DNA of 64,000 nt from Boswellia sacra (GCA_013180625.2 SNVD02007180.1:186001-250000); one strand, 5' to 3'. Numbered from the stretch's first letter, positions 31,301-43,804 are shown. The notes: a model not told the origin generated them from the sequence alone. Numbers and translations are program-made.

Positions 31301-31540
31301 AACTCCATATCCTTTTTGATATGTTCTAGTTTCTCCCAAACAGCCTTAATTTCATGAGACATATCAAGCCTATATGCAAGCGGGTTTGATCTGGAGAAGA
31401 AAATGCGTACCTCTTTTGTCATTTTGTTCCCAGTCATCATCTCCCGCTGCTTGAGTTGAGTGGCAAAATCGTCCAACAAACCATCTGCATCATATAATGC
31501 ATCTTTGAGCCTTCGAAGCAATTCGTTCACCCGTGCATTT
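28320..31540 (-). pseudogene. CC-NBS-LRR disease resistance gene (RGA-like), copy B
   Basis: Minus strand. The domains run in order: the end of an Rx-N coiled coil (LKDALYDADGLLDDF), a P-loop (GMGGLGMTTLAK near 31100), RNBS-A (MWVCVSDQF), kinase 2 (YFLVLDDIW near 30890), RNBS-B (GSKILVTTRS), a GLPL region (CGGVPLVI), MHD (KMHDLMHDL near 30220), then about 480 residues of LRR. Such proteins are cytoplasmic immune receptors. This copy is broken by a shift at an 11-base T/A run (30965-30975), a TAG stop at 30870-30872, shifts near 30715, 30440 and 29835, and a one-base loss near 28459. The essential P-loop Lys is Met. The first 70 or so residues of the family are missing, and similarity stops at about 31540 next to a TIR element. 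It is a clear pseudogene, though the LRR part alone is open for 481 codons. Confidence 0.92.
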
Positions 31541-31556
31541 TATACAAAAACTTTTT

Positions 31557-32486
31557 CCCTTATTTGTTTTTGTAAATGGAGCTTTCTATTTACGTAAATT
31601 AAAGAAGAAAAAAGTTATTATGATGTAAAAAAATTAAAAAGTATATTTTATATAAAAACTAAAAATCTAATAAGTAAAGAAGTTAATATGGGCTTATATA
31701 TCTTATTTGTAAATACAAGAATGAGCAAAGCTCTCACATGGTAGCTCATTTTCATATCTAAAACATCCTATTATAGATTAATCAACAAAAAACCGAAGCA
31801 GTACATAAATTTTTTTCTATTTCTTTTTTTTAAATCAACTTCAACTGCCTGGTGGTATAGCAGCCGAGGGAAAGTAAAGATCCTGTAATTTGAGTCTTGA
31901 AGCAACAAGAGACGAAAAGAAGAAAAAAGTAAAGAGAGAGAGGGAAATTATAAAATTAAATATATTATTTATATTAAATAAAATTTAATTGAAACAATTA
32001 AATATTAAAAATAATTAATTGCATATTTATGTTTTTACATATTTAGTTAAATATTTTTAATCTTTTTTATAAATAAAAATTTAAATTTATTAAAGTTTAG
32101 AATAATTATTAATTTGAATTTATGAATTTTTATTTTTAATTAAAAATTTATATGATTTTGGTTGTTAATTATTTTAATTTAAAATAAAAAATTAATACAC
32201 TATAATACAGTCTTTTATTAAATACAATATTATTTAACATGTATACAATGTAATAATAAAATAAACACAGTATAAAATTTACTCAATTCTATATAATGCA
32301 ATTTAATACAATATTAAAATTAAGCATACCTTATTCATTAGATTTTTAATTTTTATATAAAATATACTTTTTGATTTTTTAATTCTCATTCTTTCCACTT
32401 ACTGACATAATAACAACTTTTTTTTTAATTTACGTCAATAGAAAGCTTCACAATATAAAATTATTGATGAATAAGACAAATAAGGG
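31557..32486. mobile_element. Long-TIR nonautonomous DNA element, AT-rich
   Basis: Bases 31581-31690 and 32327-32446 are inverted copies of each other. The left arm reads GCTTTCTATTTACGTAAATT and the right arm ends AATTTACGTCAATAGAAAGC. The arms can be extended outward, with a gap, to CCCTTATTTG (31557-31566) and CAAATAAGGG (32477-32486). The middle is extremely AT-rich without coding sequence. Long inverted arms fit a Mutator-like or foldback-type nonautonomous element. No target duplication was identified, so the exact ends are uncertain. It begins within about 20 bp of the point where NBS-LRR copy B loses its N-terminus. Confidence 0.65.
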
Positions 32487-33339
32487 TTGTTAAGTCTTTA
32501 GTAGATAGAATCTGGGGGTGTCTATGTTATTTATCCAGAAGTATAGGACAGACTAAATTTTAGCCAAAAGAAAAGGATCACAGTATCGTTTTCTTAACAG
32601 AGTCTCTTATCTCGGATTTTCTATGTTACTTATTTAAAAGTCGAGGTATATGTACTTCAGCCAAAAGAAGGGGTTCACAATTGATTTTCCACAAAATTGG
32701 TGTAGCAAAACTAATGGTTGCGTTGCCATCCCACCTCTCATTTACAAATCTTTTCGTAGTGCTCGCGAACCACTCATTCGACAGCCAATTAGAAATGCTA
32801 AACACGGAAGAGTCCACAATGACATTATTTTAAAAAGATTATTACAGGCACAGGATTGTAGACATGGTTACAATTATCTAATGATTTATTATGTTTTTAT
32901 CTATGCATCACTAATTAATTTTCTACGAACAATTAGAATATATCGTCATATCTATGCAATTAGCATATATTAACGCTATTAACTCATGTCAAACGATTAA
33001 TTAATTAATATTCTTTTTATATACATTTAATATTATAATTCAATGGGTAATTAATCCTGATATTACATTAATTGTGCTTCCGCTAATTCGATTAGATTTT
33101 TAATTTACATCTCCCCAAAATGCATGAGAAAATTTGAAAAGGCAAAGTTAGATAATTTTGAAATTTTAAACAATTTTTAATTTATGAGCGATGTTAGAAT
33201 TGGACCTTTTATCTTATAGGTACTCCAAACTCCAATAAAGCCATGTTGAGTGCCTATGAAACCCAAATTTTCCAATCATTTGACATTGCTTAATATTTAC
33301 GTACGTTAGAGCTATCAATAAATTTAAATGATGTGATCT
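32487..33339. other. AT-rich intergenic DNA, no gene recognised
   Basis: A less AT-rich stretch at 32640-32830 has open frames on both strands (about 63 residues on minus, 60 or more on plus). Neither resembles a family I know. The rest is AT-rich. I looked for the missing coiled-coil start of NBS-LRR copy B here on the minus strand and did not find it. Confidence 0.4.
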
Positions 33340-35740
33340 CTTAGCTGACTAGTAAACACATTGATTAATTATATTTTAATTTTCTAATAAAAATACCACC
33401 TTCACGTAGTGAACCACCAGAATTTCTAAATACCACCAAGCCACTATTATAGGCAACGTGGTTCAATTTGAGAAAAACAAAGTTAATTTGCTTATTATCA
33501 ATTTTAATAAGAATTTTTAGGACACATTTAGAATTTCATGAAAGGTCATGAACTTTGCTTATTGTTGTTATTTCCCCAAATCAAATGGCTTGGCGTAGTC
33601 ACAAGATGCAATAATTAACCAAATGTCATATTTCTTTTTAACAAAAATAATGAATGGTGCCGTAATCACCAATTAAACAAAGTTGCCGAGACGTAAGGTG
33701 CACAGCATTTGTAATTTCTTTCTTGGAAAAAACAAAAGAGGAATTGAAATTTGACAAAAGAATAAGAGACAAAAAACTTTCAGTGGTGCTGTCATTTCCA
33801 AGAAAAAGCAAAATTGAAATTTGAGAAAAGGATAATTGCATAGTCAATAATTTCCCGAAAGTCCTATCTTTTTTTGGATAATTCTAATTTATCCTATGTT
33901 GGGTTAAAAAAATTGAGAATTTCAGTTTTTTTAAATCTAAGATTGTCAAATGATATTACTGTATCACCATTAGATTTAATAGAAAATATATTAAACAGTT
34001 AGATTTAACGAAAAATGTATTAAATAATAACTTAATATTAATATTAGATTTAATAAAAAATATATTAAATAATAATTTAATACTTTAGAAAGTTAGAAAT
34101 CATTTAGAAAAGATATTATAGTCTATACAGTAAAATAGACTATAATATCTTTTTTTAAATGATTTCTAACTTTTTAAAATGTTAAATTATTATTTAATAT
34201 ATTTTTTATTAAATCTAATATATTATAATAAACTTAAAAGGTAATTTTAGATTTCAGAAAAATATCGTACTCAATTTTTAGACTTAACCTGAGGGAAAAA
34301 ATTAAAATTATACCTTCTTTTTTTGACAAAACAATGAATAGTGTCTTTAATCACCAATGCCGAGACATAAGGTGGACAGCAATGTTAATTTCTTCCTAGA
34401 AAAGCAAAAGCAAAAGATAATTGAAATTTGACAAAAGAGTAAGAGACAAAAACAACTTTAAGAAATGCTGTATTTATTTTAATTAAAGTTAAGCTATCTG
34501 CAAATTATTGCGCATTTTTAATCCAATATCTGATCATAGTTTCTTTAAAAAAGTAAAAGAAAGAAAAGAAAAGGGAAAGTCAAAAGTGCCTTTGTGACCA
34601 AAGAAAAAGAGATAAACAACTTTCGGCCGTCATTGCCAAATTATTGTGGACTCTTAAAATCCAATATTTGAGGATATCATCAGTGTGAACGTAACGCTGA
34701 GATTATCGCTCTCTCGGTCTATCTTTAATTTTACAAAATGTGTATTGAAGAAGAAGAAAAGAAGGAAGAGTTGATGTGTCGATCATTGGATCTTATGATC
34801 TATATTTAGTTCAATAAATGAAAACTGAGGAGAAAAAATAATTTCATAAGTAAAATAATCTTATACGGTCAATTCTACATAACTTGATATTAAAAAAAAT
34901 TTTGAAAGTGCGATTGCTTCGTCTTTTCTTATTATTTTTCTTATTTATTTTATATTTTATTTATTGATTTTATGATAATCAACCAGCCTAAATTGTGATT
35001 ATATATGTAAAAGTACTCGAAGAAGAAGAAAAATAGAAGATAAAAAGAATATTAGAAAGGAAAGGAAATGATGTGAAAAGGATTAACCCAAGAAATTAAT
35101 GAAACAAAAGAAATTGACCTTTGCTTATATTAACAACTATCAAATCCTATCTTCGACATAATCATATTAATTAACTTGTTAAGTAAGGGTGACAATTGTG
35201 GTGTCGTATAGATCCATTTAATTATCATATTAAAATATGAAATACAGATCTGATATGATTATTAAACATGTTATCTATATGTTATAATTGTATCATATTT
35301 AATTTATATAATTTACTTAATTGTCTAACCTAGTTATACATAATATATTATATTCTATATATTTATATCAATTAAAATTATTTTTAAAATATAAACTATT
35401 ATTATTATAAAATATTATTAAAATCATCATAATTTATTATTTTATAAATTAATTTATTTTATAATATAAAAATATCAGGTTTATAATATAAATGTTGTAA
35501 GTAGTTAATAATTTATATTATTAAATGAGTTTACATATTAAGGATAGATAAAATATGGTTAATTATTGTGTCATTAAATGAGTTGACGTGTTGAACACTT
35601 TCAACATGAATTCAATTCATTTATTAATCGTATATCATATTCGTATCGTATTCATATCGTATTGATATATCTTAACTTAAATTGTCATCCTATTGTTAAG
35701 CAAATTTTGTCAAAAAAAAAAAAAAGCTGTTTGATCAACG
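33340..35740. repeat. NBS-LRR upstream DNA, shared with 51780-53230
   Basis: Long stretches recur in the same order at 51780-53230. Examples are GATTAATTATATTTTA near 33363 and 51810, AATACCACCAAGCCA near 33429 and 51874, GATATCATCAGT near 34673 and 52428, and AGTTCAATAAATG near 34808 and 52568. The copy at 33340 contains extra insertions, including the foldback at 34035-34225. No coding sequence is seen. It may include promoter DNA of the former NBS-LRR gene, but the N-terminal part of the gene is gone. Confidence 0.75.
34035..34225. mobile_element. AT-rich foldback (MITE-like) element
   Basis: Nearly perfect inverted arms of about 85 bp flank an 8-base loop. The left arm ends GATATTATAGTCTAT at 34126 and the right arm starts ATAGACTATAATATC at 34135. 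The corresponding interval in the copy near 52000 lacks it. Bases 33967-34030 are degenerate direct repeats of the left arm. The structure fits a MITE, but it could also give a long hairpin RNA if transcribed. Confidence 0.75.
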
Positions 35741-35744
35741 CCAT

Positions 35745-36440
35745 CATCATTCAACTTATCAATAAATCAATAAATGATAGCTAAGAAATGACCTATGCAT
35801 ATTTTAACAACTCCCGTTTTGTTCTTTTCTATATGATGTACATGAGCATTATCTTAATAGCCATCAGAGGAAAAGAAAAGAATGTGCACTCCACCTGCTT
35901 CCTCTCGACTGGCCCAACTAAAAATGAAGGCAAACTAAAGTCAGATCATTCTGGAAAGAAAAAAAAAAAAAGAGGCTATTTGATAATTTTTTTAATTAAT
36001 TTATCCAACAAACTATTATAGTAGTCCATATATTCATTTTTTTTTTATTTCGGTCTTGACTGTTTTTTCTTTTAACATTGCTCCTTAATAGTTATTTCTC
36101 ACAATTGGTGCCCCAACCACCAAATCCTAGCTTCGCCCTGCAGTCATTATTGACTTGTTAAGTAAATTTTGTCCCAAAAAAAGGGCACTTCGATCAACAT
36201 GCTCATGATACAACTAAATTACTAATCCATAAATAAATAAATGGTACCTGATAAATGATCTGTACATATTTTCACAACTCTCATTTTGTTCTTTTCTATG
36301 TATAGATGTATATGAGCATTATTTTAACGGCAATTGGAGGAAAAGAAAATAAAGTGCACTCCACCTTCCTCCTCTTGACTGGCCGAACTAAAAATGAAGG
36401 CAAATTGAAGTCACCACTTGTAATGGAAAAAGGTTAATTA
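35745..36440. repeat. Local tandem duplication of a block, about 465 bp apart
   Basis: A block at about 35750-35945 (AACTCCCGTTTTGTTCTTTT to CAAACTAAAGTC) is repeated at about 36215-36415 (AACTCTCATTTTGTTCTTTT to CAAATTGAAGTC). Further copies are at 18930-19100, 42455-42620 and 53225-53345. Confidence 0.8.
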
Positions 36441-37029
36441 TTAGACTAAAATAACATCTGATAGAATTTTTGCTAAAATAAAAGTTTAGTCTCAATCTAG
36501 AAGACAAAAAAAAAATCTATAAAATATTTGTACTTCAAATGAGAAGAAAGAAAACTTCTAACAACAGTTGAGATTACTAGCACCCACAAAATTTATTTCA
36601 TGCTAATCTTTTTAAATATGCTCCGCTAATTAAAATTTTTATAAATTAGATTTTCTTATTTTTTTAATCTCATCTTCATAATTTCAATATTAATTATAAC
36701 ATCAACTTAATAAATTAATATTTATTTTGAAATTTAATAAAATACTTATTAATTAAATATACCATCAGAGACAAAAAGTATCTACAATTTATGTGAGAAT
36801 TGAGATATTTATATTGCTACCTGCTCGAATCAACATCCCTCTACAAGTTTCCTCATTCGTGTGGTTGTTCTCCTGTTTTGAGAGAGAGGGGCTCTTATGC
36901 CATTTCTCTTCCGTTTATTTAAAAAATTACCAAAAAAAAACTCCTACTGAACCTTTTCAAAAAAAAATTAGTTTTATTAGATTTTACGTTAAATTAAATT
37001 TGATCTACCTAATTTAGATAATTATATAA
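36134..37029. repeat. Upstream flank copy B, with unoccupied CACTA site
   Basis: It begins CGCCCTGCAGTCATTATTGA and is collinear with 18838-19740. The first CGC (36134-36136) is the target that was duplicated when the CACTA element inserted in copy A. It ends at ATTATATAA (37021-37029), where a copia remnant starts. Confidence 0.85.
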
Positions 37030-38903
37030 GCATTCTATTCATCTTTTCAGCCAAGCCATTTTGTTATGGTGTACCGGCTACTGTTTTATGCCTCACCACT
37101 CCCTTATTGTTACAAAAGCAGTTGAACTCTTCATTCAAGAACTCCAAACTATTACCAGTTCTAAGTTTTTGAACTTTCCTACCCATTTGGACTTCAACCA
37201 TCTTTTTCCAACGCTAAAATTTTTGGAGTGCCTCGTCCTTAGTCTTCAAGATGTACACCCACACATTTCTTGAGTAGTCATCAATAAAGGACATGAAGTA
37301 TTTACCTCCACTTAAAGTTGCATGTTTAGATGGATCCTATAGATCTGAATGGATATAATTGAGAGTTTCTTTTATTGTATAAGATGAGGAAGCAAATTTT
37401 ACCCAAGTCGATTTGCCAAGAACACAATACTCACAAAACTCTAATTTTTCCAACTTATTATTCCACAATAGTCGCTGCTTTTATAGCTCTTGAAGCCCCT
37501 TTTCACTTCCATGACCAAGCCTCTTATGCCACAAATAGGGTTTATCATCCATGCTTGATACTGAGCCTACTTCTCCAATTATAATGTTACCGTGGAGAAT
37601 ATACAAACCGTTTTCCCTCACACCTTTCATTACCACAAGGATCCTCTTGTAACTTTCAAGGTGTCATTCTCCCCTTTGTAACTGTAACCACTGGAATCTA
37701 GCGTACCAAGTCAAATCAAATTTGGCTTCAACTGTAGAATGTGCCTCATAGTAGTCAAAACTCTTTTCATGCCATCATGAGTTTTTATTTGAATAGTCCT
37801 TATGCCCACTACACTACAAGCTTTGTTGTCACCCAACAAAAGTTTTTCATCGTCAATCTTCTCATAAGACTCAAATCAACTTCTATTTGGCGTCATATGG
37901 AATGAACAACCAAAATCCAAAACCCGTTGCTTCTTCGAATTTTTTGTAGTCACGACTAGCACATCTAAACTCTTATATACATACTCTACAATTACAGCAT
38001 CACCCTTTTTTGGGTCTTTTCCCTTCTCGTTCCGTTTTCTTTTGGGATAAAGCCCCCTAATATGCCCCTCTTCGTGATAGTAGAAGCATTTTGCAACTTT
38101 CTTCCGCTTTGACTTCAACCTTAAGTGCGATTTGTCCTTGTAATCACGTTTGTCACTCTTACCTCTAACATGCGACCTTCACCCGAGTGTTCACCCAACT
38201 CGTTCTTCCTTTGGAGATCTTTATAATTCAATGCACCAATCACATCATCACGTGACAAAGTTTCCCTACCATGCTTCAAAATATTTACAAACATCTTATA
38301 TGATTTTGGAAGGGAATATAACAACACCAAAGCTTTATATATCCTCATCATCATATTTGTATATGCTCTAAATCCAAGAATAGTTTGTTAAATTCATCAA
38401 TATGGTCTTGCAAGTTCTTATCCTTAGCCATGTTGAAAGTGAAGAATTTTGCCTTGAAATACAACCTATTCGATAGATTTTTTGTTATATAAAGGCTTTC
38501 AAGCTTTAACCATACCTCAGCCATAGTTTTCATCTAAGAGACTTGCCTCAACACCTTGTCACTCAAGCAAAGAATTACCGTGTTGTAGGCTCTCTTCATG
38601 ATATCGCTCCTTTTTTCAATGCTGTAGCTATATTGGCATCTTGCTTTCGCTCCTAAGAGCTTTATCTAATCTGAGGTTGCCTAACAAGGCCAACATCTTA
38701 ATCCTCCAAATAGCAAAGTCACCACTGCCATCAAACTTCTCAATATCATACTTGCTAGTTGATGCAGCCATCATAAGAATTTCTTCAAATACTTTTCGTA
38801 CTACGCAACTGCGACTCACGACATTTATCGAATACCTGTCGTACTGAGAACTTTTGGCCACCAAAGATCCTCAAACAGCTATTACCAGGCTCTAATACCA
38901 ATT
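37030..38903 (-). pseudogene. Decayed copia gag-protease-integrase
   Basis: On the minus strand the pieces follow in order. A gag start (IEKFDGSGDFAIWRIKML) lies near 38750 and more gag at 38530-38130. A CCHC-like region (CFYYHEEGHIRGLYP) near 38075 has lost its last Cys, and a protease site (VLDFGCSFHMTP) near 37910 has D-F-G where D-S-G is usual. Integrase pieces run down to about 37030 (GLAEKMNRML). Frames are broken throughout. Reverse transcriptase, RNase H and the 3' LTR are missing, with a sharp truncation at 37029/37030. It resembles the TNT1-like copia group. It is not functional. Confidence 0.85.
38884..38901 (-). other. Degenerate primer site of the copia remnant
   Basis: On the minus strand this reads TTGGTATTAGAGCC, the initiator-Met tRNA primer site with one change. 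It lies just inside the LTR end. Confidence 0.75.
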
Positions 38904-39511
38904 TGTTATAAAGAAGAAAGGCATACACACTCGCAAATAGCGTATCACAAAATTAATTTAGGAGATTAAGCATACACCCAAGCAAAGTAAAATAAAGAAA
39001 ACACAGGAACACAAGGATTTATACTGGTCTAGACCACAATATGTGATCTTACGTTCAGTTGCTGCTGATGCTCAATCTACTATGGTAAAAACAAAGAGAT
39101 AGAAGAGTGTTTACAAGGACAACTAGAAGAAATTTAGCCTCTCACAATCCAAGAAGGCTTCTAATCTCTCTAAACCTTAACCCTCTTTCTTTTCTCTCTT
39201 TTTAGCTCTTTAAGAACTATTTTTACACTAAAAAACACATCACTTATTTATAGTCCAAGGCTTATAGGCCAAGTACTTGCGTAACAAGAAATCATATTTA
39301 GACTAGGAACATTACTCGAGTGCCTGCATGAACTCTTTACCTAGAAAATCAACAAACCCAGAATTCGTGCTCCTGCGTCTGCCAACTTTTTGTCTTCGTA
39401 TTTCTGGTACTGCGTCTGATGCGGATTTGGCATGCCTACACCACTTTTCTGCCTGTATTACACAAGTTGGGCCATAGACTTCACAATTACTGTATCTAAA
39501 CAAGCGACAAC
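38904..39511 (-). repeat. 5' LTR of the truncated copia remnant
   Basis: About 608 bp from TGTTATAAAG next to the primer site to GCGACAACA at 39511, giving TG and CA ends. The partner LTR is not in the window, so the outer boundary is inferred only from the terminal dinucleotides. Like the coding part, it reads in minus orientation. Confidence 0.6.
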
Positions 39512-40519
39512 ATGCAAGATTTTTACATTAGTTAAATAATATTATCAAACTCAATATTGAATAATTATCCACATAATTGCATAATCTAATATTCATTATA
39601 TAATCTATTTTAAATATCAGTAGAAAATTCTTAATTATATATACTTGATAATCGAGACAATATTATAAGTCAATTGCATCAAAGTTTAATTTCCTTAATC
39701 AAAACACACCAAAAACCCAAAAATATTGTTGTTTTAAATATAATATATTAGATTTTATTCATTTGAAAACTCTTGTGTATTATTAAAGTTATTTTATGTC
39801 AAAATTAACTGACAAAAGACAACCTTTTTACCTTAGTACAAAAGATCTTGTGAGTGGGTCTTGGATAATCTATTTTTATAGGGGCCTGTTTCCATTTATT
39901 TTTGCTAGATATTTTATTGATTTCATCTATACATTCAGATGTCATAATAGATTGAGTATTATTTTGTAGATTTTGATTTATAAAATTAAAATTATTAGAA
40001 AAGCTTGGCAATATTTTATGTTTTTGATTAATTTGACCAATTAAGTCTATTTTCTGAGGTTTTATTGGTGTATTATTTTGTTGAACCGGTTAGAATAGCG
40101 GTGGAGAAACCATTTCTACATATTAAAATGAATATGTTCATTCAATATTATTGAATTAATATTTCATAAAAAGAGAAAAAAAGATTGATATTTTTCATTT
40201 CTTTCTGTATTTAATTATCTATATGTAATAATATTTATATTTTACATACCATTTTTGGTAATTAATCTTTTCTATAATTGGTACATAATCTGTTTCTATT
40301 TTGAATTGGAAGTTGAAATTTGATTTTTATTCTTAGACTCAACTATTGTTAATCTAATTTGAGTTTGGAGTTGTTCACGCAAGCCCTCTGTTAGAAAGAA
40401 AGAAAGAAAGGCATACAAGAAAAGTTACAAGAAAGCTTTTAGAAATAGACCAATTAATCTAGAACAATATAAGTATTTTGCCAACCACAGTTACAATTGC
40501 TATGCAAACCACAAGCAGG
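39512..40519. other. AT-rich intergenic DNA
   Basis: A 68-codon minus-strand frame at 39805-40011 has a phrase (KIDYPRPT) faintly like plant pararetrovirus-type or retroelement polyproteins. The resemblance is too weak to call. A short GAAA microsatellite lies at 40394-40410. Nothing else is recognised. Confidence 0.35.
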
Positions 40520-41110
40520 GGAATCCTAATGCCAGATTCGATAATATTAATATCCAGAAGTCTAACAGATAGAAGTGCTTGGCCGTTTCATGACCAATGT
40601 CATTCACCTCAGAAGCAGTCCATTAATGGAAGAAAAATTTTCATTTCCAGAAAATGATATGTGATTATGTATGAGTAAACATTTTCTCACAGTGAAAAAA
40701 GTAGCATGAGAATAATAGTAGACATAGAAATATAATCCATAGAAAAATTAAATCGTTGATGAAAACTAGACAAGGATGTAGTATGATGTGATTAATTGGA
40801 ACAGTGAAAAATATTAATTACAGGAGACGTTGCAAGGATTTTCAATTGTCTGAAATTCAAGGATTACAATAGCTTTGAGATATAAATACATCAAATAATC
40901 AAAGTCAATATTGTAATTATAATTAATGAATATTAAAATAATAAAACAGTTATTCATTTCATCATAACCATCGTTAAGGACTCCCCTGGTGGTATACGTA
41001 TTCGAACGCAATAACACAATGACTAGGCGAGAATGAGCACCATTTGAGGTTTCATGTACTGGCCTTGAGAAAATGGTGTAAGCTGGCAAAAATCCCACAA
41101 GAAAGAAGAG
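40520..41110. repeat. Relic of ankyrin-gene 3' flank
   Basis: From about 40675 on it matches the 3' flank of ankyrin gene 1 (46855-47330) and, across an inserted copia element, that of gene 2 (58000-58116 plus 63494-63900). Shared phrases are AGTAGCATGAGAATAATAG and CAGGAGACGTTGCAA. No ankyrin coding sequence is found before it, so an older copy of the locus probably once lay here. Confidence 0.75.
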
Positions 41111-43766
41111 GGAAAAAAGTTATCAAGCATATATGCACGTCCAATATGAAGGCCAACATATTAGATTATTAAATTAAATAAAAAATTTGGTTACTTTCCT
41201 TTACTGCTTTATTTTGAAAACTTTATTCTCTTTTGGCATGACCTTTTGAGTTTTTATTGAAACTTTAGTTGGCTTAAAGTAGCGACTAGCCATCTGCTTT
41301 CGTGGGACAAATTAAGACATTAGAAAAATTATTTACAAAAAAAATTATATTCATTATTAGATTTATATTTTTTTTTATTAAAAAGATTGTAAAATTAAGA
41401 TCTTAAAAGAAAAAATATTTATAAATTATCAAAAGTAATAGATCGAAAATAGTTTTATATTTATTTGTAAGGTTCAATTAATATCAATAAAAATACTTAA
41501 TAAAAGATTTGATATGTAGGCTCTTTATCTAGAAAATATATTTTTTCAATTATAAGTATTTCCATAAAACATATTATAAAGAAAGAAGATTAGGTATTGT
41601 AATTAATTCTTAACTTGAATGTTTAATAAATTAATAAAATTTACTATGGGGTCTTGTAAATTAAAAATATATTTTGATATTAATTAATCATATTAAGATT
41701 TAATAGCTAATATAGATAATGATTGGTGAAGCCGTTAAAAATAAAAATAGTTATAGGATAGATTAGAAATTTAAACCATTTAAAATATAAAAAGGGTTTG
41801 TTGTTTTAAAATACAAACTAGAAAGGATTATACGAAGATTTACAAAGTCAGTAGGCGCAATTGCCCCCCATTCGTTACGATGTGGCTTCATCCCTGGTTG
41901 GCCAGTGGACGACCAACAATCATCAGACTGTAAATATTCTCTTAAATATTTTATAAAAGTTATTTTAAATCTTTTAGTTTTTCCTGATGTACTCTATGTT
42001 GTTTTATTATTTTATTATTGTTTATTTACATTCTTACTTTATATTGCTGCGTTTAAAATTTCTACGGAAATTATAGTTATTTATTATTGGGCTATCAATT
42101 AATCTAAATTTCGAGGGGACTTTATTAATTTATGCTTCTTCTTTTTTCAAATTAATATTCACAAAAGATCCAAAAACTTAACGGAGTTTATTATCTAAAA
42201 CACTATTATCTGTATAATCACTAAAATACTATATCTATTCATATACTTATGAGGTTCCACATGAGCCCTTTCTGCCCCAAGGTTTCACAAAAATAAAATT
42301 TCCACATTCTTTTCCCTACTATCTAATCCACAAAAGAATAGCAGCCAAGAAAGTGAACTACATATTATATGTGCCAACAACTCTCATTTTGTATTGAAAA
42401 CAGGGTTCGATACCCAACTAATCCAGAAAAAATAATAGCTAGGGAATTGACCCATATTTACTAACAACTCTCGTTTTGTACTTTTGTTTGTAGATATATG
42501 TGATCAGTGTGCGTAATTTTAATGTCAATTGAAGAATAAATTAATATAACAATAAGAGAAGGAAAAAAATGACATTCCACCAGCCATCTTCTTGGCCGAC
42601 CAATCGAAGATGAAGACAAAGTCGTTTGTAATAGAAAATTTAGGGTTGATTAAATTCTTTAATTTGCTAATCAATTTGATTATATATTAGAGCTTTATTA
42701 CATATGACTCTCTGTCGACACATGTTAAAAAATGTAGTCAGTAGTTGTATTAAAATATCCCGTTCATGTGTTAGGTACAGAACAGGAAAACTTGCTTATT
42801 TCCTCGAGAACGCACGTGAGAGTAAATAATACAATCTCATCCGAAATCATATTCAATAAATTTGTAATTGAATTCAATACAAAAATTATAATTAAAAGTT
42901 AACAAATAATCAATAAAAAAAAGTATATTTTTTTTGTTTGTATAACAAATAGTTTAATGTAATCATATTGAAGGGAAACAAAATATATCATACCATCAAA
43001 AGTAATCTACTAAACAAAAGTTTTGATTCAATATGTATCTATATATATCAAAATTAACTCGTCAATAATATATAAATATTTATTTAGCTTGAATTTAAGC
43101 TGATCATTTTAATTACAATATTTATGTTTAAATCTAACTTTTTATCTCATTCGTCATTTTTTAATTTACTAAGGTTAAATTTATAAATCTTGCTTTTCAC
43201 ACCTATTTTTATATTGACTTAAATTAGATTATTTATTATATTTTACTAGTGTAATTTGATTTATTTTCTTATTCTTTTATTCTACAGTTCTTAAATTTGA
43301 ACAATATCATAAAAAAATGTAAAACTTCTAACAGTTCAAATGTTAATTAATTTTTTCCACGCTTTCTTAAGAAAAAAAATTATTCAAGTTTGATAAACCA
43401 CTCTTTTGTGATAAAGTTTTGAACTCTGCACTTTACTAATCTACTGGAATTAATATAAGAGCGATTCCTGTCCGAAGACTGGCATCTTCTTTATGCCGTT
43501 TTTTAAATATGGAAAGTCAATAACATTATACGATAGTTTTTAATTTCGTCAATTTAGTTATAACAGACGTGGATATATGGTTGTTAAATGTGAACATAAA
43601 AATTGAAAATCAGAGTTTGTAATAGATAAAAATAGGCGATAGTTTAATTTAATTATATTTTATCATCCAATAAATCAAAGAAGTTGAAGTTGAAAGTAAG
43701 AGTTTTGGTAAGCATCCCCATTCATTATATTTTTATTATCATAAGAGCCTGAGTCAGTACTAGATG
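41111..43766. other. AT-rich intergenic DNA upstream of ankyrin gene 1
   Basis: No gene or RNA feature was recognised. 42455-42620 is a diverged copy of the five-fold repeated block (TCTCGTTTTGTACTTTTGTT). The stretch 42640-43690 is very AT-rich and would be the distal promoter of ankyrin gene 1. Confidence 0.45.
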
Positions 43767-43804
43767 TTGACGTTTGACTTCTCAGGTCTATTTATACTAT
43801 AAAG
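43767..43804 (+). promoter_or_regulatory. Core promoter of ankyrin gene 1 with W-box pair
   Basis: TTGACG (43767) and TTGACT (43774) lie just upstream of a TATA-like region (TATTTATACTATAAA at 43789). That region is about 65-80 bp before the ATG at 43867. TTGACY is the WRKY-factor W-box. The same pair, in reversed order, sits at the equivalent place in gene 2. Confidence 0.55.

Noticed and set aside
32626..32973. Overlapping frames on both strands upstream of the NBS-LRR
   Set aside because: No recognised family, no splice or start context, and no copy of it was noticed elsewhere in the window.
39805..40011. 68-codon minus frame with a faint pararetrovirus-like phrase
   Set aside because: Only a few residues look familiar, no catalytic or zinc motif is present and the surroundings are plain AT-rich DNA.
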